DNA of 64,000 nucleotides, taken from assembly GCF_902859765.1 (NCBI RefSeq), contig NZ_CADIJV010000018.1, positions 1 through 64,000 of the forward strand. Direction: 5' to 3'. The notes beneath the pieces were generated by a model. That model made no database searches. It was given only the letters and a program-made list of their open reading frames with translations, and was not told the origin of the DNA. Of the stretch, positions 17,431 through 29,903 are shown piece by piece (position 1 is the stretch's first letter; each line of letters begins with the position of its first letter). Source of the DNA: Achromobacter pulmonis (GTDB taxonomy: Bacteria > Pseudomonadota > Gammaproteobacteria > Burkholderiales > Burkholderiaceae_B). A program made the translations under genes and the position numbers.

Positions 17431-19692
17431 ATGAAATTCCGCTTCCCCATCTTCATCATCGACGAGGACTATCGTTCCGAGAACGCGTCCGGTCTGGGTA
17501 TCCGTGCTTTGTCTTCGGCGATCGAGGCCGAGGGCGTCGAGGTGATCGGGGTGACCAGTTACGGCGACCTGAGTTCGTTCGCCCAGCAGCAGAGCCGTGC
17601 CAGCGCCTTCATTCTGTCGATCGACGACGAAGAGTTCGACGTGGACTCGCCCGAGGACGTGGCCAGCGCGATCAAGAACCTGCGCACCTTCATCGGCGAA
17701 CTGCGGTTCCGCAACGCCGACATCCCGATCTACCTGTACGGCGAGACGCGCACCTCGGAGCACATTCCGAACGACATCCTGCGCGAACTGCACGGCTTCA
17801 TCCACATGTTCGAGGACACCCCCGAATTCGTGGCGCGCCACATCATCCGCGAAGCCCGCAGCTATGTGGACAGCCTGCCGCCGCCGTTCTTCCGTGAACT
17901 GGTCAAGTACGCGCAGGATGGTTCCTATTCCTGGCACTGCCCCGGCCATTCGGGGGGCGTGGCGTTCCTGAAGAGCCCGGTGGGCCAGATGTTCCACCAG
18001 TTCTTCGGTGAGAACATGCTGCGCGCCGACGTCTGCAACGCCGTCGACGAACTGGGCCAACTGCTGGACCATACCGGCCCGGTGGCCGAGTCCGAGCTGA
18101 ACGCGGCGCGCATCTTCCACGCCGACCACTGCTTCTTCGTGACCAACGGCACCTCGACCTCGAACAAGGTGGTGTGGCACGCCAACGTCGCCGCCGGCGA
18201 CGTGGTGGTGGTGGACCGCAATTGCCACAAGTCGATCCTGCACGCCATCACCATGACGGGCGCGATCCCGGTGTTCCTGCGCCCGACGCGCAACCACCTG
18301 GGCATCATCGGCCCGATCCCGCTGGAAGAGTTCCACCCGGACAACATCCGCAAGAAGATCGAGGCCAACCCGTTCGCGCGCGAGGCGGTGAACAAGAACC
18401 CGCGCATCCTGACGCTGACGCAGAGCACCTACGACGGCGTGATCTACAACGTCGAGATGATCAAGAAGGAGCTGGGCAGCTACGTCGACACGCTGCACTT
18501 CGACGAAGCCTGGCTGCCGCACGCGTCGTTCCACGAGTTCTATCACGACATGCACGCGATCGGCCAGGACCGCCCGCGCAGCCAGGACGCGATGGTGTTC
18601 GCCACCCACTCCACGCACAAGCTGCTGGCCGGCATCTCGCAGGCCTCGCAGATCATCGTGCAGGAATCCGAGACCCGCAAGCTGGACCGCAACGTCTTCA
18701 ACGAAGCCTACCTGATGCACACGTCGACCTCGCCGCAGTACGCGATCATCGCGTCGTGCGACGTGGCCGCGGCCATGATGGAGCCCCCGGGCGGCACCGC
18801 GCTGGTCGAGGAAAGCATCCGCGAAGCCATGGATTTCCGCCGCGCCATGCGCAAGGTGGAGTCCGAGTTCGGCAAGAACGACTGGTGGTTCAAGGTCTGG
18901 GGCCCGAACCGCCTGGTGTCCGAAGGCATCGGCAACCGCGACGAGTGGATCCTGGAGTCCAACGACCACTGGCACGGCTTCGGCGACCTGGCCGAAGGCT
19001 TCAATATGCTGGACCCGATCAAGGCCACCGTCATCACGCCGGGGCTGGACATGTCGGGCAGCTTCGGCGAAACCGGCATTCCGGCCGCGCTGGTCTCCAA
19101 GTACCTGACCGAGCACGGCGTGGTGGTCGAGAAGACCGGCCTGTATTCGTTCTTCATCCTGTTCACCATCGGCATCACCAAGGGCCGCTGGAACACGCTG
19201 CTGACCGCGCTGCAGCAGTTCAAGGACGACTACGACCGCAATCAGCCGCTGTGGCGCATCCTGCCGGACTTCTGCCGCGGCCATCGGCGCTACGAGCGCA
19301 TGGGCCTGCGCGATCTGTGCCAGCAGATCCACGAGGCCTATCGCGAGCGCGACGTGGCCCGCCTGACCACGGAGATGTACCTGAGCGACATGGTGCCGGC
19401 GCTCAAGCCGTCCGACGCCTTCGCCCGCATGGCCCACCGCGAGGTCGAGCGGGTCGACATCGACCAGCTCGAAGGCCGCGTCACCGGCGTGCTGCTGACG
19501 CCGTATCCCCCGGGCATCCCGCTGCTGATCCCGGGCGAACGCTTCAACCGCACCATCGTCCAGTACCTGCAATTCGCGCGTGAGTTCAACGAACGCTTCC
19601 CTGGCTTCGAAACCTACATCCACGGCCTGGCCGACGAAGTGGGCCCGGACGGCGAGAAGCGTTACTACGTCGATTGCCTGATCGAAGACTGA
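17431..19692 (+). CDS. Arg/Lys/Orn decarboxylase, wing-domain (AdiA/LdcI) type
   Basis: 753 residues, the normal length of this PLP fold-type I family. Residues 1-about 130 are the receiver-like wing domain (IFIIDEDYR, LSIDDEEFD). The PLP part includes SWHCPGHSGGVAFLKSPVG and the cofactor Lys397 in ATHSTHKLLAGISQASQ. These enzymes decarboxylate arginine, lysine or ornithine in the cytosol, consuming a proton; inducible forms aid acid survival and others make polyamines. The substrate cannot be fixed from sequence. No antiporter gene is adjacent. A flavoprotein gene follows after 17 bases. Confidence 0.92.
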   Translation: MKFRFPIFIIDEDYRSENASGLGIRALSSAIEAEGVEVIGVTSYGDLSSFAQQQSRASAFILSIDDEEFDVDSPEDVASAIKNLRTFIGELRFRNADIPIYLYGETRTSEHIPNDILRELHGFIHMFEDTPEFVARHIIREARSYVDSLPPPFFRELVKYAQDGSYSWHCPGHSGGVAFLKSPVGQMFHQFFGENMLRADVCNAVDELGQLLDHTGPVAESELNAARIFHADHCFFVTNGTSTSNKVVWHANVAAGDVVVVDRNCHKSILHAITMTGAIPVFLRPTRNHLGIIGPIPLEEFHPDNIRKKIEANPFAREAVNKNPRILTLTQSTYDGVIYNVEMIKKELGSYVDTLHFDEAWLPHASFHEFYHDMHAIGQDRPRSQDAMVFATHSTHKLLAGISQASQIIVQESETRKLDRNVFNEAYLMHTSTSPQYAIIASCDVAAAMMEPPGGTALVEESIREAMDFRRAMRKVESEFGKNDWWFKVWGPNRLVSEGIGNRDEWILESNDHWHGFGDLAEGFNMLDPIKATVITPGLDMSGSFGETGIPAALVSKYLTEHGVVVEKTGLYSFFILFTIGITKGRWNTLLTALQQFKDDYDRNQPLWRILPDFCRGHRRYERMGLRDLCQQIHEAYRERDVARLTTEMYLSDMVPALKPSDAFARMAHREVERVDIDQLEGRVTGVLLTPYPPGIPLLIPGERFNRTIVQYLQFAREFNERFPGFETYIHGLADEVGPDGEKRYYVDCLIED

Positions 19693-19709
19693 GCGGGCCT
19701 GGAGTCTTG

Positions 19710-20912
19710 ATGTTCGATGTCGCCGTTCTCGGCGCCGGCGCCGCTGGCATGATGTGTGCCGCGGTCGCCGGGCAGCGCGGCCTGCGGGTGGTGCTGGTGG
19801 ACCACGCTGAGCGCCTGGCCGAGAAGATCCGCATCTCCGGCGGCGGCCGCTGCAACTTCACCAACCTCGGCGCCGGCCCCGCCAACTTCCTGTCCGACAA
19901 CCCGCATTTCTGCCGCTCGGCGCTGGCGGGCTATACGCCGCAGGATTTCCTGGCGCTGCTCAAGCGCCACCGCATCGCCTGGCACGAGAAGCATCGCGGC
20001 CAGTTGTTCTGCGACGATTCCAGCGAGTCCATCATCGAGATGCTGCGCGCCGAATGCGATGCCGGCGGGGTGCAGTGGCGCATGGGCTGCCAGGTGGCCG
20101 AGGTGGCCCACGGCGATGCCGGCTTCGAGCTGCGCACCAACCAGGGCGCGATCCGCGCCGCCAGGCTGGTGGTGGCCACGGGCGGCATGGCGATTCCACA
20201 GTTGGGCGCGACCGACTTCGGCCTGAAACTGGCGCGCCAGTTCGGGCTGAAGGTGGTCGAACCGCGGCCGGCGCTGGTGCCGCTGACCTTCGACCCGGCG
20301 CAGTGGCAGCCGCTGTCGGAACGGTCCGGCGTGGCGCTGGAAGTCAACCTGGCGACCGGCCAGGGCAAGGCGCGCGGCGAGTTCCTGGAAGACCTGCTGT
20401 TCACCCATCGTGGGCTGTCGGGTCCGGCGATTCTGCAGATTTCGAGTTACTGGAAGCCGGGCGAGCCCATCGTCATCGACCTGGCGCCCGGGCGAGACCT
20501 GGCCGCCGAACTGCTGGCGGCCAAGTCCGGCAACCGGCAGCAACTGCATACGGTGCTGGCCGGCCTGTGGCCCAAGCGCCTGGCCGACCGCTGGCTGCAA
20601 CTGGCCGAGCAGGGCGGCAAGCCGGGCCTGGCGGCGCTGCGCCTGGCCGACGCGCCGGACAAAACCCTGCGCGCCCTGGCGCAGGACATCCACCAGTGGA
20701 GCCTGGTGCCCAGCGGCACCGCCGGCTACAAGAAGGCCGAGGTCATGCGCGGCGGGGTCGACACCCGTGGCCTGGACCAGAAGTCGATGCAGGCCCGCAC
20801 CACCCCCGGCCTGTACTTCATCGGCGAGACGGTGGACGTGACCGGCTGGCTGGGGGGCTACAACTTCCAATGGGCCTGGGCCAGCGGCGTGGCCTGCGGC
20901 AAGGCGCTCTAG
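19710..20912 (+). CDS. HI0933/YhiN-family FAD-binding flavoprotein
   Basis: 400 residues from ATG 19710, with GGAG 6 bases upstream. The N-terminal FAD loop is VLGAGAAGMMCA. Family-specific stretches follow: EKIRISGGGRCNFTNLG, LVVATGGMAIPQLGATDFG, LFTHRGLSGPAILQISSYW, and the closing FIGETVDVTGWLGGYNFQWAWASG. It belongs to the BaiN/HI0933-like NAD(P)/FAD oxidoreductases, whose physiological substrate in most bacteria is unknown. It lies 17 bases after the decarboxylase and is probably in the same transcript, but I see no functional link. Confidence 0.92.
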   Translation: MFDVAVLGAGAAGMMCAAVAGQRGLRVVLVDHAERLAEKIRISGGGRCNFTNLGAGPANFLSDNPHFCRSALAGYTPQDFLALLKRHRIAWHEKHRGQLFCDDSSESIIEMLRAECDAGGVQWRMGCQVAEVAHGDAGFELRTNQGAIRAARLVVATGGMAIPQLGATDFGLKLARQFGLKVVEPRPALVPLTFDPAQWQPLSERSGVALEVNLATGQGKARGEFLEDLLFTHRGLSGPAILQISSYWKPGEPIVIDLAPGRDLAAELLAAKSGNRQQLHTVLAGLWPKRLADRWLQLAEQGGKPGLAALRLADAPDKTLRALAQDIHQWSLVPSGTAGYKKAEVMRGGVDTRGLDQKSMQARTTPGLYFIGETVDVTGWLGGYNFQWAWASGVACGKAL

Positions 20913-20975
20913 GCTTTCCAGACGCCTTTCCCGGGCACGGTTCATGCTGCGTGCGGATGCGATGTCCGCGCCATA

Positions 20976-20994
20976 GCCTGTCTGCATGACAGGC
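20976..20994. repeat. Seven-base inverted repeat upstream of sodA
   Basis: GCCTGTC and GACAGGC face each other around TGCAT, between the flavoprotein stop and the sodA promoter region. No T run follows. It could be a weak 3' structure or a protein-binding dyad. Confidence 0.35.
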
Positions 20995-21023
20995 ATTGCA
21001 ACATGGCCGTTGTGGTATTAAAT

Positions 21024-21042
21024 AAAAATGCCTATCATTTGT
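21024..21042 (+). promoter_or_regulatory. Possible Fur box in the sodA promoter
   Basis: Eleven of nineteen positions match the GATAATGATAATCATTATC consensus, including an unbroken ATCATT. The site sits in a strikingly AT-rich patch (21015-21055) of an otherwise GC-rich region, 57 bases before the sodA start. Iron-dependent control of the Mn enzyme is known in Bordetella pertussis. The match is moderate. Confidence 0.45.
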
Positions 21043-21098
21043 ATTTCTAAAATTCAGACGTGCGCCAGCCCCGGCCGCGTCGCCCGACGGAGACCGCC

Positions 21099-21713
21099 TT
21101 GGCCTATACCTTGCCGCCCCTGCCTTACGCCTGCGATGCCCTCGAACCGCATATCGACGCGCTGACGATGGAGATCCACCACGGCAAGCATCACCAGGCC
21201 TACGTCAACAACCTGAATGCCGCGCTGGAGGGCGCCGGCATCGCCGCCGACGAGCCGGTCGACGCGCTGGTGGCGCGCATCGACCAACTGCCCGAGGCCA
21301 TCCGCGGCGCGGTGCGCAATAACGGGGGCGGCCACGCCAACCACAGCCTGTTCTGGTCGGTGATGTCGCCGCGCGGCGGTGGCGAGCCGGACGGCGCGCT
21401 GGCCCGCGCCATCGACACCGAACTGGGCGGCCTGGCCGCCTTCCGCAACGCCTTCACCCAGGCCGCGCTGACGCGCTTCGGCAGCGGCTGGGCCTGGCTG
21501 AGTGTGACGCCGGGCGGCAAGCTGGCGGTCGAGAGCAGCGCCAACCAGGACAGCCCGCTGATGCAGGGCAATACGCCGATCCTGGGGCTGGACGTGTGGG
21601 AACACGCTTACTACCTGAAGTACCAGAACCGTCGGCCGGAATACATCGGCGCCTTCTACAATGTGATCAATTGGTCCGAGGTGGCGCGCCGCTACGCCGC
21701 CGCCGTGGGCTGA
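21099..21713 (+). CDS. sodA: Superoxide dismutase, Mn type
   Basis: 204 residues. The start is taken as TTG 21099, because GGAG lies exactly 6 bases before it and the protein then begins [20 protein letters not shown], the standard family N-terminus; an upstream GTG would add 13 unlikely residues. Metal ligands are in [25 protein letters not shown] and [21 protein letters not shown] and the NQDSPLM glutamine are manganese-type signatures, against the AAQVWNH of iron enzymes. It converts superoxide to peroxide and oxygen in the cytosol. The ZIP gene follows 27 bases later. Confidence 0.93.
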   Translation: MAYTLPPLPYACDALEPHIDALTMEIHHGKHHQAYVNNLNAALEGAGIAADEPVDALVARIDQLPEAIRGAVRNNGGGHANHSLFWSVMSPRGGGEPDGALARAIDTELGGLAAFRNAFTQAALTRFGSGWAWLSVTPGGKLAVESSANQDSPLMQGNTPILGLDVWEHAYYLKYQNRRPEYIGAFYNVINWSEVARRYAAAVG

Positions 21714-21740
21714 GCCGGCATTGCGCGGAGGCAGCGGTCC

Positions 21741-22634
21741 ATGAATACCTTCAGCCGTCATCGCATCCGGCCCGCGGCCACCAGCGTCAGTGTCTGGACG
21801 CTGGCGGTGCTGGTCGCCTGCCTGGGCTTGTATCAGATGTGGGTCTACTTCAACGGGCACGCGCCGCACGTGGCCGACGCGCTGCTGGGCGGCATGGTGG
21901 CCGCTGGCGCCACCGCGGCGGGTACGCTGCCGATCCTGTTCGCGCGCACCATTCCACAGAAAGTGCAGGACGGCATGTTCGGCTTCGGCGCCGGCGTGAT
22001 GCTGGCGGCCAGCGCCTTCTCGCTGGTGGCGCCGGGCATCGCGGCGGCCGAATCGCAGGGCGCCGGCCCGTGGGGCGCGGGCCTGACGGTGGGCGCCGCC
22101 ATCCTGTTGGGCGCGGCGGCGCTGCTGCTGATGGACCGGCTGCTGCCGCACGAACACTTCATCAAGGGCCGCGAGGGCATCGAAGCGCACCGCCTGCGCC
22201 GCACCTGGCTGTTCGTCTTCGCCATTACGCTGCACAACCTGCCCGAGGGGTTGGCCATTGGCGTCGGTTACGCCGGCAACGATCCGCTGCGCGGCACCGC
22301 GCTGGCCACCGGCATCGCGATCCAGGATATTCCCGAAGGGCTGGTGGTGGCGGTGGCGCTGATCGCGGCCGGCTACAAGCGCGCGTTCGCGGTGGCGCTG
22401 GGCATGCTGTCCGGGCTGGTCGAACCGGTCGGCGCGGTGCTGGGCGCGGCGGTGGTGGGCTGGTCGGCCGCCTTGTTGCCGTGGGGGCTGGGCTTTGCCG
22501 CCGGCGCCATGCTGTTCGTGATCAGCCACGAGATCATTCCCGAATCGCACCGCAAGGGGCACGAGGTCTACGCCACCTGCGGCCTGATGCTGGGCTTCGT
22601 GCTGATGATGCTGCTGGATACGGCGTTGGGCTGA
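21741..22634 (+). CDS. ZIP-family divalent metal transporter, BbZIP-like
   Basis: 297 residues with eight membrane segments. Metal-site motifs are [12 protein letters not shown] on helix 4 and [12 protein letters not shown] on helix 5; the latter has Asp-Ile-Pro-Glu, as in BbZIP of Bordetella bronchiseptica. [18 protein letters not shown] and the closing [15 protein letters not shown] plus LLDTALG also match that protein closely. BbZIP-type proteins let Zn2+ and other divalent metals into the cytosol through an elevator-type mechanism. The gene is 27 bases after sodA with no terminator between, so co-expression is likely. The metal preferred here is unknown. Confidence 0.92.
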   Translation: MNTFSRHRIRPAATSVSVWTLAVLVACLGLYQMWVYFNGHAPHVADALLGGMVAAGATAAGTLPILFARTIPQKVQDGMFGFGAGVMLAASAFSLVAPGIAAAESQGAGPWGAGLTVGAAILLGAAALLLMDRLLPHEHFIKGREGIEAHRLRRTWLFVFAITLHNLPEGLAIGVGYAGNDPLRGTALATGIAIQDIPEGLVVAVALIAAGYKRAFAVALGMLSGLVEPVGAVLGAAVVGWSAALLPWGLGFAAGAMLFVISHEIIPESHRKGHEVYATCGLMLGFVLMMLLDTALG

Positions 22635-22648
22635 AGCCCATGGCGGGC

Positions 22649-22669
22649 GGCGGCCGTCCGGTGGCCGCC
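22649..22669 (+). terminator. GC-rich hairpin after the ZIP gene
   Basis: GGCGGCC and GGCCGCC pair around a seven-base loop 15 bases after the ZIP stop. It lacks a T run, so it is a weak terminator candidate. Confidence 0.35.
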
Positions 22670-22719
22670 GATCAACAACGCGGCGGCGTTTCGCGGTATG
22701 CTTTCGGCGCTGTCACGCA

Positions 22720-22960
22720 TGTTGCGGGAGAGAGCGGCCGTTCACCCGGTCGCCGCCGAAGGCGCAATTCGCCCGGAATCGCTCAGGTATCCCATACCGC
22801 GCATGTTTGCCCTGTCCCGGTTTTCACCGCGTGGACGCGGCAAAGCAGCACTCTGGAGAGACCTGGCGCCGCAACCCATCAGGGCATCGCGCGCAGACCA
22901 GGCGCCGAAGGTGCAAACCCGCCACGCGGGGCAACTCTCAGGCAAAAGGACAGAGGGGCG
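22720..22960 (+). promoter_or_regulatory. Tandem glycine riboswitch controlling gcvTHP
   Basis: Two glycine aptamers in tandem. Aptamer 1 (about 22722-22788) has GCGGGAGAG, then CGCCGAAGGCGCAA and GCTCAGGT. Aptamer 2 (about 22850-22957) has CTCTGGAGAGACC, then GCGCCGAAGGTGCAA and AACTCTCAGGCAAAAGGACAG. These are the textbook conserved cores and closing strands. The element ends about 85 bases before gcvT. In this family glycine binding turns on expression of the glycine cleavage genes, which are exactly what follows. Confidence 0.95.
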
Positions 22961-23043
22961 GAAAATTCAGCCGTTGGGCGGGCATCTGTCCCCTGGCGGC
23001 ATTCCGTAACCCTGGCCCCGCAGCCGCTCCGGAGTACCCGCGC

Positions 23044-24144
23044 ATGTCCGCACCCCTCAAACGCACCCCGCTGGCCGACGAACACATCGCCGCCGGCGCC
23101 CGCATGGTCGATTTCGGCGGCTGGGATATGCCCCTGGCCTACGGCTCGCAACTGGAAGAGCACCACGCGGTGCGCCAGGATGCCGGCATGTTCGACGTCT
23201 CGCACATGCTCAACGCCGACATCGTCGGCCCCGATGCCTACGCCTTCCTGCAGCGGCTGGTGGCCAATGACGTGGCCAAGCTGACCGTGCCCGGCAAGGC
23301 GCTCTACACCTGCATGCTGAACCCGCAGGGCGGCGTTATCGACGACCTGATCGTGTATTTCTTCGCCGCCGACCAATGGCGCGTGGTGGTCAATGCCGGC
23401 ACCGCCGACAAGGACATGGCCTGGATGCAGCGCGTCAAGCAGGCCGGCAAGTTCGACGTCACCATCACGCCGCGCCGCGACCTGGCCATGATCGCCGTGC
23501 AGGGCCCCAATGCCCGCGCCAAGGTCTGGGCCGCGCGTCCGGCCTGGCAGGCGGCCAGCGAGCCGCTGACCCCGTTCGTGGCCGCCCGCGTCGGCGACGA
23601 CATCCTGGTGGCGCGCACCGGCTACACCGGCGAAGACGGCTTCGAAATCGTGTTGCCCGCCGCCGAGGCAGTGCAGTTGTGGCGCGACCTGGCGGCCCAG
23701 GGCGTGCGTCCGGCCGGCCTGGGCGCGCGCGACACGCTGCGCCTGGAAGCGGGCATGAACCTGTACGGCCAGGACATGGACGAACTGACCCAGCCGGGCG
23801 AAGCCGCGCTGACCTGGACGGTGTCGCTGAAGAACCCCGAGCGCCGCTTCATCGGCCGCGACGCGCTGGAACAATTCGCCACCCCCGCCGCCTTTGTCGG
23901 CCTGAAGCTGCAGGAACGCGGCGTGATGCGCGCCCACATGGCGGTGCGCACCAAGCACGGCATGGGCGAGCTCACCAGCGGCACCATGTCGCCGACGCTG
24001 GGCGTGTCGATCGGTTTTGCCCGCCTGCCGCAAGGCGTGGCCGCCGGCGATACGGTCGAAGTCGACATCCGCGGCAAGTGGGTGCCCGCCCTGGTCTGCA
24101 AGCTGCCGTTTGTCCGTAACGGCAAAGCCGTCGAACACTCGTAA
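23044..24144 (+). CDS. gcvT: Glycine cleavage system T protein (aminomethyltransferase)
   Basis: 366 residues from ATG 23044. It transfers the methylene group from the aminomethyl-lipoyl arm of GcvH to tetrahydrofolate, releasing ammonia. Family motifs: [24 protein letters not shown], the folate-site region with [15 protein letters not shown], and [16 protein letters not shown]. The C-terminal barrel ends with [15 protein letters not shown]. It is the first gene of gcvTHP and lies directly downstream of a tandem glycine riboswitch. An internal GC-rich dyad lies in the 99-base gap before gcvH. Confidence 0.97.
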   Translation: MSAPLKRTPLADEHIAAGARMVDFGGWDMPLAYGSQLEEHHAVRQDAGMFDVSHMLNADIVGPDAYAFLQRLVANDVAKLTVPGKALYTCMLNPQGGVIDDLIVYFFAADQWRVVVNAGTADKDMAWMQRVKQAGKFDVTITPRRDLAMIAVQGPNARAKVWAARPAWQAASEPLTPFVAARVGDDILVARTGYTGEDGFEIVLPAAEAVQLWRDLAAQGVRPAGLGARDTLRLEAGMNLYGQDMDELTQPGEAALTWTVSLKNPERRFIGRDALEQFATPAAFVGLKLQERGVMRAHMAVRTKHGMGELTSGTMSPTLGVSIGFARLPQGVAAGDTVEVDIRGKWVPALVCKLPFVRNGKAVEHS

Positions 24145-24243
24145 ACTCGAAGCTTCGCGCTGGCGGCCGGCCCCCTGGGGCCGCAGCCGCGGGCGCGAGG
24201 CGCGCAACACTTTTTCTCCATCCGAATCCCCCCAGGAGCTCCC

Positions 24244-24621
24244 ATGAGTCTGCCCACCGATCGCAAGTACACCGAGTCCCATGAATGGGTCAAAGCCGAA
24301 GGCGACGTGTTCGTCGTCGGCATCACCGATACCGCCCAGGACCAGCTGGGTGACCTGGTCTTCGTCGGCGACGTCAAGGTCGGCGCCAAGCTGAACGCGG
24401 GCGAGACCGCCGGCGTGGTCGAGTCGGTCAAGGCCGCTTCGGACATCTACGCGCCCGTGGCCGGCGAAATCGTCGCGTTCAACGACGAACTCGAAAGCAA
24501 CCCCAACCTGATCAACGAATCGGCCTTCACCGCCTGGATCTTCAAGATCAAGCCGGTCAACGCCGCCGATGCCGACAAGCTGCTGGACGCGGCCGGCTAC
24601 GAAGCCGTCGCCAACGGCTAA
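24244..24621 (+). CDS. gcvH: Glycine cleavage system H protein (lipoyl carrier)
   Basis: 125 residues, standard length. The lipoylated lysine is in [18 protein letters not shown], near residue 64. The N-terminal [13 protein letters not shown] is typical. It shuttles the aminomethyl group between GcvP, GcvT and dihydrolipoyl dehydrogenase. An AGGAGCTCCC ribosome site precedes the ATG. It lies between gcvT and gcvP as in other betaproteobacteria. Confidence 0.98.
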   Translation: MSLPTDRKYTESHEWVKAEGDVFVVGITDTAQDQLGDLVFVGDVKVGAKLNAGETAGVVESVKAASDIYAPVAGEIVAFNDELESNPNLINESAFTAWIFKIKPVNAADADKLLDAAGYEAVANG

Positions 24622-24713
24622 GCCCGTCGGGGCGGGCGCGGCGCTGGCGCCGCCGCCCGCCCATGCATCACCGTCCGTCCCTCCGACGACACCGCCATCC
24701 CGAGATCCCTCCC

Positions 24714-27587
<2,874 letters not shown>

Positions 27588-27597
27588 TGCCGCATGA

Positions 27598-27624
27598 GGG
27601 CCCGCCCTCGTTGGGGGCGGGCCC
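27598..27624 (+). terminator. Hairpin after gcvP
   Basis: GGGCCCGCCC pairs with GGGCGGGCCC around a seven-base loop, 10 bases after the gcvP stop. Only a short T stretch follows, so it probably acts together with the next hairpin. Confidence 0.6.
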
Positions 27625-27651
27625 TTGAGGCCGGCCTCGCGCCAGGCAAAA

Positions 27652-27681
27652 AAATACCCCCATCGCGAGATGGGGGTATTT
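27652..27681. terminator. Bidirectional terminator between gcvP and the DUF945 gene
   Basis: A perfect 13-base stem (AAATACCCCCATC) closes a GCGA tetraloop, with an A run before it and TGTTTTTG after it. It lies between converging genes and has the form of a strong terminator on both strands. Confidence 0.88.
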
Positions 27682-27698
27682 GTTTTTGCGCGGCCGCC

Positions 27699-29693
27699 TT
27701 ACTTCTTGGCCGGCGCTGCCGTGACGGTGTTGGCGAAGTCCTCGACGATGCTGAAGTAGGTGTTCAGCAGGATCTGCAGGTTCTTCTTGCCGATGCCGCC
27801 TTCGGCGTTCATGTCCATCTGCAGCACGGCCTGGTTCTTGTCGTCCAGGTAGGCGCGGGTCCAGCGGTATTCCTGGTTCCAGGCGTTGATGGCCTTGAGC
27901 GTGGCCGGCTTCTTGCTGGCGTAGGTGGCGGTGGCCACCAGGTCGTAGCACTTCTCGGAGAAGTCGTTGCACAGGAATTCCAGGCGCAGGTCGGTGGCGC
28001 CGGTGTTGGCCGCGTCCAGGATCAGGACCGGACCTTCGTCGCCTTCGATCTGGCGCGTGGCGTAGCCCATGTCTTCGAGCATGCGCACGACCATGTCGAC
28101 ATCGAACTGGTTCACGACATCGGCGTTGCTGGTCGCCGCCATGGCGTCGTCCATGACGCTGGCGTCGGCCGCCGGCCCCGCTTCGTGCTCATCGTCCATG
28201 CCTTCAGGCAGGTCTTCCTCGGACATGTCGTCGTGTATTCCGGCCGCGCCCAGCAGGCCCGAGAACATTTCCTCGGCGGGGATCTTCTTGCCGTTCAGGT
28301 CGCCCATGCCGTCGGCGAAGTGGAATTTGCCGACGATATTGTCGCCGTCGTTCTTGCCGACGTTGAGCATTTCGGCCATGCCGGACATGTTGCGCACGTT
28401 GTCGGCGGCTTCGGCCTCGGCCTTGTCCGCGCTCAAGCCGTTTTTCTTGATGGCGTATTGCACCATCAGATCCTGCACCATGGGCTTGGAGATCACCAGG
28501 GTGGCGTCGATCTGCTTGATCGCCTTGATCGCGATTTCCTGCGGCGTGAGGTTCTTGACGTCGGGCGGGTTGGCCAGGTCCAGCCTGAAGTTCAGCTTGC
28601 TTTCGCCCTTGGCGGTCTTCCAACTGATCGGGTCGATGCTGAACGACGGATTGCCGGCCAGGATCTTGCCGGCATTGTCCAGCAGCACCTGGATCTGTTC
28701 GTCCTTCAGGCCCTCGTCCTGGGTGTCGGCCATGTACTGGCTGATGAGCTGGTTGTAGGTGTCCGACAGCTGCTTGACCGCGGCGCCGTCCAGGCTGGAC
28801 AGCTTGATCACGGCCTGGCCATTGCCCAGCGCCACGTCATTGACGGTCAGGTCACCGGTCTGGTAGACGGCCTGGATGTTGATGTTCTTGTCGTCTTCGG
28901 CGAGCTTGACGGTGTAGCCGAAGTTGTCGAGCACGACCTTGACGTCGGTGTCCGGCTTGATGACTTCGGCGCGCTGGATCTTGATGCCCGAGTCGCCGAC
29001 CGACAGGCCGAACTTGCCCATGCGGCTGTCCACGTCCATCGACAGGCCCGACAGCACCATCTTGATGGGGTCGTGGCTCTTGGTGCCGTCCACGGCCAGC
29101 GTGTCGGTTTTGGCGCTGGCGGTGATGGCCTGCAGGCCGCGGTCGAAGGTGCCGGTGATTTCCATGCCGCTGAAATCGACCGAGTTGCCGTCATGGACCA
29201 CCTTCACCGGCGCGATGCGCGTGGTCGAGGCGGAGTGGCCGCCAAAGCTGACCATGGCATCGGAGACCAGCGGCGTGACATCCTTGGTCAGTTCGAACAC
29301 CGGTTTGACGTTGTCGGTCTTGGCCAGCTCGGCATGGACGAAGGCCAGCTTGGGGGCGATGGCGCCGCGCGCCAGGGCGCTCTTGGGGAACGGGCCGTGT
29401 TCGATGCGGGTATCGAATTCGATCATGCCGGGGGGCATGTCGTTGGGGGATTTGTCGTTCTTGACGAACGACAGGCCATAGCGCGCCTGGGTCGAGAACA
29501 GGCCGCGCTCATACTGGAGCTGGTCGATGCGCAGGCCGAACAGGGGCGTGATCCGGGCCAGCTTCTCATTGGCTTCGGCCAGGCGACGCTGGGTGCTTTC
29601 CTCGATACGTTTGCCGGTGTACCACGTGGCGCCCACCCAGCTTCCCGCTCCCACTATGACCACCGCGAGGGTGATTGCTACGCTCTTCTTCAT
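27699..29693 (-). CDS. DUF945 (YdgA-like) envelope protein
   Basis: 664 residues. Residues 1-about 25 are a signal anchor (MKKSVAITLAVVIVGAGSWV), so the body is probably periplasmic. The YTGKRIEESTQRRLAEAN helix and the YERGLFSTQARYGLSF strand are typical of the DUF945/YdgA family. It is mostly beta-strand predicted, and acidic near 500-540 (EEDLPEGMDDEHEAG). The C-terminal 150 residues (NQFDVDMVVRMLEDMGYATR, then CNDFSEKCYDL) look like a separate YbjN-type domain. No enzyme motif is visible. It converges with gcvP and stands alone. Confidence 0.8.
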   Translation of the reverse strand: MKKSVAITLAVVIVGAGSWVGATWYTGKRIEESTQRRLAEANEKLARITPLFGLRIDQLQYERGLFSTQARYGLSFVKNDKSPNDMPPGMIEFDTRIEHGPFPKSALARGAIAPKLAFVHAELAKTDNVKPVFELTKDVTPLVSDAMVSFGGHSASTTRIAPVKVVHDGNSVDFSGMEITGTFDRGLQAITASAKTDTLAVDGTKSHDPIKMVLSGLSMDVDSRMGKFGLSVGDSGIKIQRAEVIKPDTDVKVVLDNFGYTVKLAEDDKNINIQAVYQTGDLTVNDVALGNGQAVIKLSSLDGAAVKQLSDTYNQLISQYMADTQDEGLKDEQIQVLLDNAGKILAGNPSFSIDPISWKTAKGESKLNFRLDLANPPDVKNLTPQEIAIKAIKQIDATLVISKPMVQDLMVQYAIKKNGLSADKAEAEAADNVRNMSGMAEMLNVGKNDGDNIVGKFHFADGMGDLNGKKIPAEEMFSGLLGAAGIHDDMSEEDLPEGMDDEHEAGPAADASVMDDAMAATSNADVVNQFDVDMVVRMLEDMGYATRQIEGDEGPVLILDAANTGATDLRLEFLCNDFSEKCYDLVATATYASKKPATLKAINAWNQEYRWTRAYLDDKNQAVLQMDMNAEGGIGKKNLQILLNTYFSIVEDFANTVTAAPAKK

Positions 29694-29850
29694 CGTTTTG
29701 CTTTGTCGTTGATTGTCGAGTCTTGCCCGAGCGGCGCGACGCCATTGCTTGGCGTGGGCGGCCCGGACGCGTTCATCGGCCTGTCAGGACCCGCGGCGAG
29801 TATACCGAGGCGGAATGGTGTCTTGCGGTGCGTGCGGTTACTGAAGATTT

Positions 29851-29882
29851 CAAAATGAAAGCCGGCGCCCTCGGGCGCCGGC
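29851..29882 (-). terminator. Terminator after the first M81 gene
   Basis: Read on the minus strand, a GCCGGCGCC/GGCGCCGGC stem with a four-base loop is followed by TTTCATTTTG. It lies 21 bases after the M81 stop and would end the long catabolic transcript. Confidence 0.72.
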
Positions 29883-29903
29883 CAGATTGTCGACAAACCG
29901 CCC

